From contig JAITEW010000051.1 of NCBI GenBank assembly GCA_031281855.1, positions 1-12,999 on the forward strand: 12,999 bases of DNA, in the 5' to 3' direction. The DNA comes from Treponema sp. (GTDB lineage Bacteria; Spirochaetota; Spirochaetia; Treponematales; Breznakiellaceae). How positions within the stretch are numbered: position 1 is the first letter of the stretch; each line of letters starts with the position of its first letter. Of the stretch, positions 6,763-12,999 are shown piece after piece. The position numbers and the translations under genes are program-made. The notes below the pieces were generated by a model. The model searched no databases. It had not been told where the DNA came from and saw nothing but the letters and a program-made list of their open reading frames with translations.

Positions 6763-8145
6763 ATGGCGTTCTTTTCAAAGCGCTTCGGCCCGCTTCCTTT
6801 TTACCGGGAGGCTCTGAGCATAGCCCTCCCGGTAATGCTCCAGCAGCTCATTATGAGCATGGTTTCTCTTATTGATAACTTTATGGTCGCCGGTCTGGGA
6901 GACGCCAGTATGGCCGCTGTAAACATGGCCAATCATCTGGTTTTTATTTTTATTGTCCTGATCAATACCATTTGCGGCGCAGGCGGGATTTTCCTTGCGC
7001 AGTTTCACGGCGCCGGAAATCCTGAAGGGATGAAGCACGCCTACAGGTTCAAAATTATACTGTCCCTCTCAGGGGCGTGTGTTTTTTTCGTTTTGTTCTG
7101 GATCCTCCCTGAAACATTTCTTTCCTTTATGACTATGGGAAATACCGAACAGGCGGAAATTATCCCCAAAGGGGCGAGTTATCTCAGGGTTGTTTCTTTT
7201 ACCCTTGCGCCTATGGCGGTGTCTTCCGCCATAGGGTCCTCCTTTCGGGACACCGGCGAAACCAGAGTGCCTCTTTACATTTCAGCTATAGCCACAGTGG
7301 TCAACACTACCGGGAACTGGTTTTTGATCTACGGAAACCTCGGCGCCCCGAGGCTGGAAGTTATCGGCGCCGGAATATCGACAATGATCGCCCGTGTCTT
7401 TGAGGCGGCGGCGTTCATTGTATATGTGAACAGGAAAAAGCTGGCTTTTTACAGCCCCTTCAGCCTGCTCCGCAAAGTGGACGGTTCCCTGGTAAGGCGC
7501 ATTGTTTCCAGGTCGGTGATGATGTTTATTTCAGAGAGTTCCTGGATTGCATCGGAAACGGTTATGATCTCTGTTTATAACGGCCGTGGAGGCGCTGAGA
7601 CCGTAGCGGGCATGGCCGCAGGGTGGACCATTGCGAACATCTTTATGCTCATATTCAACGGGATTTGGACCACCGCCTATGTTCTCATCGGCGGCAGTTT
7701 AGGCGCAGGCAGGCTGGAGGAAGCCCGCCGCCGGGGGATGTGGCTTAATTCCGGGGCCGTACTGGCAGGTCTAACTGTCGCCGTTCTGGGGGCGGCTTCT
7801 TCCTTCGTTCTCATGCCCCTGGTCTTTACCAATCTCAGCGCCGAAGCCCGGCGCATCGGCCTGGGCCTTGTACTGGTGATCCTCGCTTACTTCCCTATTT
7901 GGGCCTATCTTAACACCCAGTTTGCCGTCTGCCGTTCCGGCGGGGACACGTTCATGGGCATCTGCACCGATGCTACGGTAAACTTCGGCATAGTCATCCC
8001 CGGCGCCCTCCTCCTGGCCGGGTTTACCTCAATAGGCCCGGTAGCCATTTTCGGCATTCTTAAACTGACGGACATCATCAAATGCTTTATCGCCCATTAC
8101 TTTTACCGGAAAGAACGGTGGGTGCGAAACCTGACAGGTGTTTGA
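6763..8145 (+). CDS. MATE-family multidrug/cation efflux transporter
   Basis: 460 residues with about 12 hydrophobic membrane segments, the standard size of a MatE protein. These inner-membrane antiporters export drugs or organic cations using a sodium or proton gradient. The first helix region, SIALPVMLQQLIMSMVSLID, followed by NFMVAGLGDASMAAVNMAN, is characteristic of the family, and the two-fold repeat is visible: a second MatE unit begins at about 240 with SVMMFISESSWIASETVMIS. GAGISTMIARVFEAAAF and SGGDTFMGICTDATVNFG lie at conserved loop positions. The substrate cannot be deduced. The gene follows the divergent promoter region and is 23 bases upstream of an AT-rich acetyltransferase gene. 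No disruption is seen. Confidence 0.92.
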   Translation: MAFFSKRFGPLPFYREALSIALPVMLQQLIMSMVSLIDNFMVAGLGDASMAAVNMANHLVFIFIVLINTICGAGGIFLAQFHGAGNPEGMKHAYRFKIILSLSGACVFFVLFWILPETFLSFMTMGNTEQAEIIPKGASYLRVVSFTLAPMAVSSAIGSSFRDTGETRVPLYISAIATVVNTTGNWFLIYGNLGAPRLEVIGAGISTMIARVFEAAAFIVYVNRKKLAFYSPFSLLRKVDGSLVRRIVSRSVMMFISESSWIASETVMISVYNGRGGAETVAGMAAGWTIANIFMLIFNGIWTTAYVLIGGSLGAGRLEEARRRGMWLNSGAVLAGLTVAVLGAASSFVLMPLVFTNLSAEARRIGLGLVLVILAYFPIWAYLNTQFAVCRSGGDTFMGICTDATVNFGIVIPGALLLAGFTSIGPVAIFGILKLTDIIKCFIAHYFYRKERWVRNLTGV

Positions 8146-8168
8146 ACAATTTTTATAGAGGTATCATA

Positions 8169-8924
8169 ATGGACATTATAGACATTGAAAAAATCACCTA
8201 TGACTATTATTCCCATTGGACCGGATTAAAGATGGATGCTCAGAAAAGAGGGGTGTTTTTAAATTATTATCCTGAAAGGGATCTCGTTCCTAAAGGTTAT
8301 TCACAATCAATGGATGTATTTGTTTTTTCAACAGTTCATTTATCGGTTGTATCTTATGGAAATAAAGCAAAAGAAAAAATAGAGAACATAGCAGATAAAT
8401 TAAAGGAAAATCAAAATATAGATTTTTTGGCTCCGCTGTTAAAGGAGGCGTTTTCAACAAACGTTAATAGAAATATAAAATACATTTACAAAAAAAGAAT
8501 GGACAGCAACATAAAAGCGGCAATATTAAACGCCTGCCACTATGAATTGTTTTTTGCTTTTTTTACACAGGGCTGGCCAAAAAACGGCGATACGTCATGG
8601 GTAAAGGAATATTTCCTGGAAAAATCATCAAGAAATTATATTCATGGAATAATAATCGAAAACAAATTGGTTAGCGCCACAGACGCGCCTGATATGCCGT
8701 ATATGAGTAATTTAGTCCAGGAAATCGGGATAAATACGCTGCCGGAGTATCGCGGAAAAGGCTATGCCCGTTCAGCATGTATTTCATTGATCAATGAATT
8801 GCTTTCAAAAAATATTTGCCCCTTATGGTCAACCGGCAACGATAACACCGCGTCCGATAGATTGGCGAGGAGCACAGGTTTTGAAAAATTGGCGGATGTG
8901 CTGTCACTACATGCTTCCGGTTGA
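8169..8924 (+). CDS. GNAT-family N-acetyltransferase in an AT-rich segment
   Basis: 251 residues from the ATG at 8169, chosen because AGAGG (8157-8161) lies 7 bases upstream. An in-frame ATG at 8082 lies within the MATE gene and would prepend residues encoded by its other frame, so I reject it. The C-terminal part (about 155-250) has the GNAT acetyl-CoA site: a beta strand VQEIGINTL, then PEYRGKGYARSACISLINEL with the pyrophosphate-binding R-G-K-G-Y at 195-199, then NDNTASDRLARSTGFEKLAD. The N-terminal 150 residues are poorly conserved and probably substrate-specific. The gene is much AT-richer than its neighbours, with AAA/AAT/ATA-rich codons, suggesting horizontal origin. The substrate is unknown. 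A truncated nitrilase-family gene follows. Confidence 0.8.
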   Translation: MDIIDIEKITYDYYSHWTGLKMDAQKRGVFLNYYPERDLVPKGYSQSMDVFVFSTVHLSVVSYGNKAKEKIENIADKLKENQNIDFLAPLLKEAFSTNVNRNIKYIYKKRMDSNIKAAILNACHYELFFAFFTQGWPKNGDTSWVKEYFLEKSSRNYIHGIIIENKLVSATDAPDMPYMSNLVQEIGINTLPEYRGKGYARSACISLINELLSKNICPLWSTGNDNTASDRLARSTGFEKLADVLSLHASG

Positions 8925-8964
8925 TTATCGAGGCATAGCAGCACAACAGGCATAGGGGATGAAA

Positions 8965-9186
8965 ATGAAAATCGGGCCTGCGGCGGCTAAATTTGTCAAT
9001 AACGATATTGACTTCAATTATAAAAACAGTACCGTGATGCTGGAAAAGGCTAAAAGATTCAATGTCGATCTTCTTCTTTTTGGCGAAACATATCTGCAAG
9101 GTTTTGAATCATTAAGCTGGAAACCGGAAATTGATCTTGAAACAGGAATTGAAAAGAGTTTTGTGAATACGATTGTAAACTATTGA
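8965..9186 (+). pseudogene. Truncated nitrilase/carbon-nitrogen hydrolase family gene (N-terminal part only)
   Basis: About 73 residues from the ATG at 8965, favoured over 8959 because AGGGG (8954-8958) is 6 bases upstream. The peptide carries the start of a nitrilase-superfamily fold: MKIGPAAAKFVNNDIDFNYK, then MLEKAKRFNVDLLLFGETYL with the catalytic-triad glutamate in FGE, then QGFESLSWKPEIDLE. Family members are about 260-300 residues and need the later Lys and Cys of the Glu-Lys-Cys triad; both are missing, as the frame stops at 9184-9186. I found no continuation in other frames before trxB, so this is a decayed remnant. If translated, it would give a non-catalytic peptide. AT-rich like the preceding acetyltransferase, it probably belonged to the same acquired segment. 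Confidence 0.75.
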
Positions 9187-9212
9187 TGTGCGCATCAGTG
9201 AGCCGCTTTTTT
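9184..9212 (+). terminator. Weak hairpin followed by a T run after the truncated nitrilase
   Basis: TGATG (9184-9188) pairs with CATCA (9193-9197) around a TGCG loop, and TTTTTT follows at 9207-9212, 9 bases after the stem. The stem is short and the T run is not adjacent, so termination is only possible. It would separate the AT-rich segment from trxB. Confidence 0.2.
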
Positions 9213-9275
9213 ACTGTATGATAATTAATACATATAGAGTCTAAACAGTTATATGCGCCGGCCTTGCGCCAACCC

Positions 9276-9304
9276 TTGCCAAAACACCGGAATATCCCTA
9301 AATT
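9276..9304 (+). promoter_or_regulatory. Candidate sigma-70-type promoter for trxB
   Basis: TTGCCA (9276-9281, five of six matches to TTGACA) is separated by exactly 17 bases from TAAATT (9299-9304, four of six matches to TATAAT). The trxB start is 22 bases beyond the -10 box and has a strong AAGGAG at 9316-9321 with a 5-base spacer. The promoter could serve trxB, the GH3 gene and the following acetyltransferase gene together. Confidence 0.45.
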
Positions 9305-9326
9305 TTACTGAAGACAAGGAGAGACT

Positions 9327-10289
9327 ATGCCTTACGACCCGGAAAAAACGGACGCGGATTTAATCATCATCGGCGCAGGGCCCGCGGGGCTGACTGCCGC
9401 CCAGTACGGCGCCAGGGCGAACCTCAGGGTTCTGGTTCTGGAACAGATGGCCCCAGGGGGCCAGGCCCTGCTCATCGACAAGCTGGAAAACTACCCCGGC
9501 ATAGCGCCAGGCAAAACCGGGTTTGAATTCAGCGAAGATCTCCACCGCCAGGCTGAAGGGTTTGGCGCGCAATTCCTTACCGAACAGGTCCTGTCTCTCT
9601 GCAGGGAAGGGGACCTCTACACTGCCGGCATCGGGAAGGGGAAACGGAGCGCCCCTGCGGTTATCCTCGCTACCGGGGCAAAACACCGCACCCTGGACAT
9701 ACCCGGAGAGGACACGTTCTACGGCCGCGGGGTTTCCTATTGCGCCACCTGCGACGGCCCTTTCTTCAAAAATAAAAAGATCTTCGTAGTAGGCGGCGGG
9801 GATGCGGCCTGCGATGAAGCCCAGTACCTGTCGCGTCTTAGCAGCCAGGTGATCCTTATCCACAGGCGGGAAAGGTTCCGGGCCCAGCAGGCCCTGGCCC
9901 AGCGGGTTCTCCGTAACCCGAACATCGAAGTCCGCTTTAACACAGTGATGAGGGAAATAAAAGGAGAGCGAAAAGTTGGTTCAGTGATTCTGGAAAAGAC
10001 TTCTTCCGGATGTAAAGGTACAGGTGAAATATACGAAGAAGCTGCAGACGCTGTTTTTATTTTCGCCGGGATCACTCCCCAGACTTCACTGGTTCCTGAT
10101 GCTGAAAAAGACGAAGCCGGCTATATTGTAACGGATCAACACATGGCCTCGTCCCTGCCGGGGCTTTTCGCTGCCGGCGATGTCCGGGCTGCGCCGTTCC
10201 GGCAGGTGGTAGTCGCTGCCGGAGAAGGGGCAATAGCCGCCCACAGCGCCGCTGCCTACATCGACAGCCTCAAGGGCGAATCCTACTAG
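9327..10289 (+). CDS. trxB: Thioredoxin reductase (NADPH, FAD-dependent)
   Basis: 320 residues, the normal length for low-molecular-weight thioredoxin reductase, which passes electrons from NADPH through FAD and a redox disulfide to thioredoxin in the cytoplasm. Features in order are the FAD dinucleotide site IIIGAGPAGLTAAQY (13-27), APGGQ (42-46), the redox pair in YCATCDGPF (Cys139 and Cys142), the NADPH-site GGGDAACDEA (156-165), the NADPH-specific HRRERFRA (179-186), and the second FAD contact LFAAGDVRAAPFRQVVVAAG (280-299). HRRxxxRA argues for NADPH use and against ferredoxin:NADP reductase-type relatives lacking CxxC. The start is well supported by AAGGAG. The GH3 gene begins 34 bases downstream, so co-transcription is likely. 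Confidence 0.95.
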   Translation: MPYDPEKTDADLIIIGAGPAGLTAAQYGARANLRVLVLEQMAPGGQALLIDKLENYPGIAPGKTGFEFSEDLHRQAEGFGAQFLTEQVLSLCREGDLYTAGIGKGKRSAPAVILATGAKHRTLDIPGEDTFYGRGVSYCATCDGPFFKNKKIFVVGGGDAACDEAQYLSRLSSQVILIHRRERFRAQQALAQRVLRNPNIEVRFNTVMREIKGERKVGSVILEKTSSGCKGTGEIYEEAADAVFIFAGITPQTSLVPDAEKDEAGYIVTDQHMASSLPGLFAAGDVRAAPFRQVVVAAGEGAIAAHSAAAYIDSLKGESY

Positions 10290-10308
10290 GCCGGTCATGA
10301 GGCCGTAA

Positions 10309-10313
10309 CGGAG
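10309..10313 (+). promoter_or_regulatory. Ribosome binding site supporting the TTG start of the GH3 gene
   Basis: CGGAG ends 10 bases before the TTG at 10324. Starting there keeps the lysine and the complete hydrophobic signal peptide; the next in-frame ATG, at codon 15, would cut the signal peptide in half. Confidence 0.5.
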
Positions 10314-10323
10314 TTTTCCAACA

Positions 10324-11997
10324 TTGAAAGTCAACATACCGGGAATCCTTTTAATCATCCTCTTGATGCCTGCTTTTTCCCTCTTTTCACTGTCCTTTCA
10401 GGATACCGGCCCTTCAGAGGACCTCGCCCGGCGGCTGGTGGATGAAATGACTGACGAGCAGGCCCTCGCACAGACCTTTATGCTCGGCTGGGTAGGGGCG
10501 GAACCTTCGCCTCTTATCCTTAACTGGATTCGGGACCGGAACATCGGAGGGGTAAAAATTTTTGGCTGGAACACCGGGGATACCCGGCTGCTGGCGGAAA
10601 CCGTAGGATCCCTCCAGTCCAGCGCCCTGAAAACGCAGTTCGCTCTACCCCTCCTGGTTGCTACGGATCAGGAGGGGGGCTGGGTACGGCATGTAAAAGG
10701 GGCTACTAGCGAAACTCCGGGCAATATGGCCATAGGCGCTTCGGGGTATCCTATGGACGCCTACTGGTCAGGGTATTACATAGGCCGGGAACTTTCCCTC
10801 TTGGGGATCAATATGAATTTCGCCCCTGCAGTGGATCTCTATACCAACAGGGATTCCACCCTCATCGGGCCCCGTTCCTTCGGCGCCGATCCGGTGCAGG
10901 CAGGGATCCTGGGCGCCGCTTTTATGAAAGGCCTGGGAGCGGCGGGCGTCATCTCGACTGCAAAGCATTACCCGGGCCACGGGGACACGGACCTTGATTC
11001 CCACGGAGTCCTGCCCAGGATCGACGCCTCCTTTGAGGTTCTCTGGGACCGGGAGCTTGTCCCGTACCGGCTTATGGCAAAGGAAAACCTTCCGGCAGTC
11101 ATGAGCGGCCATCTGGCCTTCCCTAACACCCAGGCCGGGGAAACGCCGGCTTCCCTTTCATCCTGGTTCCTGCAGGATATACTCAGGGGGAAAATAGGCT
11201 ATAAGGGGCTCGTTATTACCGACGATCTTATGATGAACGGGGCAACCGCTTCTGCAGGCAGCCTTTCCCGGGCTGCGAAACAGGCTCTTATAGCAGGGAA
11301 CGATATCATCATGCTTTCCAAAACCCCAAATCTCTACGATCCGGTCTGGGCGTATCTTCTTGAGGCTATGAAAAACGAAGGGGGCTTCAGGGACCGGGTC
11401 CGGGACGCTGCGCGGCGCGTACTGGAAGTGAAGCTGAACTATCTTAGAGGGGATAACAAGACGCCCTATATTCCGGATCTTGAAAAACTTGAAAAAGCCC
11501 TGCCTGATCCGGAAGGAGCGGCTTTTTTTCTTGATCTCGCGGCCAGAAGCGTTACCCTCGTGAAAGGGGATGAACTGTTCCCCCTTACGCCTGAGAAGGC
11601 AGGCCGGGTCCTTCTGGCGGGCCAGTACCAGGATTTTTTCAATGCCGGAAAAAAGGCTTTCCCTGAGGCTGTTTCTTACTGGTATTCCCAGCGGTCGTCG
11701 CCGGAACTTTCCTATTACGCCCGGAACGCCGATACCGTGATTTTCTGCCTTTCCGGCGAATCGGACCTCGGCGTACTTCGCAGCCTCCGGGGCCTTGGAA
11801 AACGGATCATCGTTTTTTCGGTTTTAAGCCCTGTTTACCTGGACGAGGTTTCCTGGGCCGACGGAGCCATAGCGGTATACAGCTATGCCCCTGAGTCCTT
11901 CACCGCCGGGTTCTCAGCTATTGCAGGCAGGATAGCCGCAAGAGGCCGCCTGCCTTTCCCTCTCAACGGGCCGCGCTGGGTTACGCCGGGGAATTAG
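10324..11997 (+). CDS. Exported glycoside hydrolase family 3 protein, beta-N-acetylhexosaminidase (NagZ-like)
   Basis: 557 residues from a TTG start. The N-terminus (KVNIPGILLIILLMPAFSLF) is a signal peptide, so the enzyme probably acts in the periplasm or outside. Residues about 32-375 form the GH3 TIM barrel: GGVKIFGW (75-82), ATDQEGGWVRH (113-123), KHYPGHGDTDLDSH (214-227) with the Asp225-x-His227 dyad that marks the NagZ/hexosaminidase branch, SGHLAFP (261-267), and VITDDLMM (297-304) with the nucleophile at Asp300. Residues about 376-557 form an additional C-terminal domain absent from the roughly 340-residue E. coli NagZ but comparable to longer exported relatives. The likely substrate is GlcNAc-containing peptidoglycan or chitin fragments. 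The stop codon directly abuts the GTG of the next acetyltransferase gene. Beta-glucosidase activity is less likely given the Asp-His dyad. Confidence 0.88.
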   Translation: MKVNIPGILLIILLMPAFSLFSLSFQDTGPSEDLARRLVDEMTDEQALAQTFMLGWVGAEPSPLILNWIRDRNIGGVKIFGWNTGDTRLLAETVGSLQSSALKTQFALPLLVATDQEGGWVRHVKGATSETPGNMAIGASGYPMDAYWSGYYIGRELSLLGINMNFAPAVDLYTNRDSTLIGPRSFGADPVQAGILGAAFMKGLGAAGVISTAKHYPGHGDTDLDSHGVLPRIDASFEVLWDRELVPYRLMAKENLPAVMSGHLAFPNTQAGETPASLSSWFLQDILRGKIGYKGLVITDDLMMNGATASAGSLSRAAKQALIAGNDIIMLSKTPNLYDPVWAYLLEAMKNEGGFRDRVRDAARRVLEVKLNYLRGDNKTPYIPDLEKLEKALPDPEGAAFFLDLAARSVTLVKGDELFPLTPEKAGRVLLAGQYQDFFNAGKKAFPEAVSYWYSQRSSPELSYYARNADTVIFCLSGESDLGVLRSLRGLGKRIIVFSVLSPVYLDEVSWADGAIAVYSYAPESFTAGFSAIAGRIAARGRLPFPLNGPRWVTPGN

Positions 11998-12852
11998 GTG
12001 GATACTTCAAGGCAGTGGCGCAAAATCCCCTTTAGGGAACAATGGGCCGCGGAAGATTATTTGAAAGCCCGGGAGCCCTACTGCGTCGCCGCGTGCGCCA
12101 AGTTCCTGCATATACAAAAAAGCACGGATCATGTATGGGTACTTCAGGACGCCGAAGGCGGAATAACCGATCTGATCCTCCACAGCCGCAGGTCGCTTTT
12201 CCCTGTTTTTGGAAGCAGCAGGAACATCCCTGCTCCCAGGTTCCTCAAGCGCTTCCTTGGCAAGACGCCTATCCACGCGGTACAGGGCCTCGAAGAGGAC
12301 GTGGATCTTCTGGAAGCCGCTATGGAAAGCCGGGGTTACTTCGCTGCTGAACGTATCGGCTACGATCTCATGTCCCTGGACTCCCGGCCGGATCCAAGCT
12401 GCTACCGCTCCGGCCCTGCGGAACTCCTTATCAGGCATCCTGTGAATTCCGACAGGGAAGAGCTGTACCGCCTCCAGGCCGCTTACGAACAGGAAGAGGT
12501 GCTGCCGAGGGACGCCGTTTTCAATCCCGCAGCGTGCAGGGCAAATCTGGAACGCCTTCTCCGTTCGGAGCAGATGCTTCTGGCTGTTCTGAACGGGCAA
12601 ATCGTGGGAAAAATAAACACCACCGCCCTCTCCTTCGCCCGTTACCAGATCGGCGGCGTTTACGTGCGCCCGGACTACCGCGGCCTGGGTATCGCTATCC
12701 GCATGACCGCTGTTTTCCTTGACAGCCTTATTGACGAAGGCCGCGGCGTTACGCTGTTCGTAAAAAAACGCAACGCCTCTGCCCGGGCTGTTTACCGCCG
12801 GGTCGGGTTTGTTATAGAGGGCAGCTATAGGATCAGCTATTATTCGTGTTAA
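11998..12852 (+). CDS. GNAT-family N-acetyltransferase coupled to the GH3 gene
   Basis: 284 residues from a GTG that directly follows the TAG of the GH3 gene, with GGGGA (11988-11992) 5 bases upstream, so translation is probably coupled. The GNAT domain is C-terminal (about 150-284): QIGGVYVRPDYRGLGIAIRM with the acetyl-CoA pyrophosphate loop R-G-L-G-I at about 228-232, then LFVKKRNASARAVYRRVGF, the usual motif-B helix followed by the turn to the last strand. The N-terminal 145 residues contain the WVLQDAEGGITDLILHSRRS region; I do not recognise them, and they may be a degenerate second GNAT half. The substrate is unknown; an amino sugar or peptide would fit the neighbour but is not shown. 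Base composition matches the GH3 gene, unlike the AT-rich acetyltransferase gene at 8169. Confidence 0.85.
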   Translation: MDTSRQWRKIPFREQWAAEDYLKAREPYCVAACAKFLHIQKSTDHVWVLQDAEGGITDLILHSRRSLFPVFGSSRNIPAPRFLKRFLGKTPIHAVQGLEEDVDLLEAAMESRGYFAAERIGYDLMSLDSRPDPSCYRSGPAELLIRHPVNSDREELYRLQAAYEQEEVLPRDAVFNPAACRANLERLLRSEQMLLAVLNGQIVGKINTTALSFARYQIGGVYVRPDYRGLGIAIRMTAVFLDSLIDEGRGVTLFVKKRNASARAVYRRVGFVIEGSYRISYYSC

Positions 12853-12999
12853 GGGCTTCGGAGACAATATGAAACACCCCCCAGGTTAAAAGCCCCGGAT
12901 AGAGCCTGCTTCGGGAGATCCCGTTCCGTTATCCCCCTCGTTTGGGCTTCCTGTTTTGTGGAAGCTTGAAGCGGGTTGGTTTTTTGAGGCAGATGGGGT
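12853..12999. other. Right-end intergenic stretch without a supported gene
   Basis: 147 bases with no convincing coding frame on either strand. It contains a 6-base stem GCTTCC/GGAAGC (12946-12951 and 12960-12965, 8-base loop) with TTTTTT at 12980-12985, too far away for a canonical terminator, and CGGGA-GA-TCCCG at about 12912-12923. A terminator for the trxB-GH3-GNAT block could lie here, but I cannot identify it with confidence. Confidence 0.4.

Noticed and set aside
8082..8168. Extended N-terminus of the AT-rich acetyltransferase starting inside the MATE gene
   Set aside because: The ATG at 8169 has a correctly spaced AGAGG; the extension overlaps MATE codons and translates to an implausible leader.
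8154..9239. TATAGAG repeated at 8154-8160 and 9233-9239 on both sides of the AT-rich segment, considered as a target-site duplication
   Set aside because: Seven bases of AT-rich sequence match easily by chance, there are no inverted repeats beside them and no transposase or integrase gene between them.
12007..12867. 286-codon open frame on the minus strand opposite the second acetyltransferase gene
   Set aside because: The plus-strand GNAT motifs are clear, while the antisense product has no family features and no sensible start context.
12853..12895. GGGCTT/AAGCCC inverted repeat after the last acetyltransferase gene, considered as a terminator
   Set aside because: The 31-base loop is too long and no T run follows the second arm.

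Overview
The window looks like chromosomal DNA of a spirochaete, most probably a Treponema of the gut-symbiont type. The main pointers are the archaeal/eukaryotic-type phenylalanyl-tRNA synthetase pair, which spirochaetes are known to carry instead of the bacterial enzyme, and several exported or lipoprotein-like products. The genus is an inference. Most genes are moderately GC-rich; one stretch at about 8150-9250 is clearly AT-richer.

Layout. At the left edge (1-200) is a scar: the last codons of a probable Rpn/PD-(D/E)XK-type gene, followed within about 10 bases by a short in-frame remnant resembling the C-terminus of an ABC solute-binding protein. That frame runs open into a small exported protein of unknown function (199-882). 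Next is a tight plus-strand block of pheS, pheT (8-base overlap) and a NAPE-PLD-like metallo-beta-lactamase-fold lipoprotein (14-base overlap with pheT). A fold-III PLP decarboxylase of the ornithine decarboxylase type lies on the minus strand, its 3' end overlapping the lipoprotein gene convergently by 11 bases. It is divergent, across a 117-base promoter region, from a MATE-family exporter.

After the exporter comes the AT-rich insert: a GNAT acetyltransferase and a nitrilase-family gene cut off after about 70 residues. The last block is trxB (thioredoxin reductase, with a reasonable promoter), an exported GH3 beta-N-acetylhexosaminidase with a TTG start, and a second GNAT acetyltransferase with a GTG start that directly follows the GH3 stop codon. 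The final 147 bases hold no gene I can support.

How the genes work together. pheS and pheT encode the two subunits of one enzyme, and the lipoprotein is probably co-translated with them without an obvious functional link. The decarboxylase and MATE exporter share a control region, so polyamine synthesis and cation or drug export could be co-regulated, but this is speculative. The GH3-GNAT pair may act on amino-sugar or cell-wall material. I see no CRISPR array, tRNA, rRNA, intact insertion sequence or obvious defence system. The least ordinary parts are the NAPE-PLD-like lipoprotein coupled to pheT, the AT-rich insert with a decayed nitrilase, and the left-edge scar.
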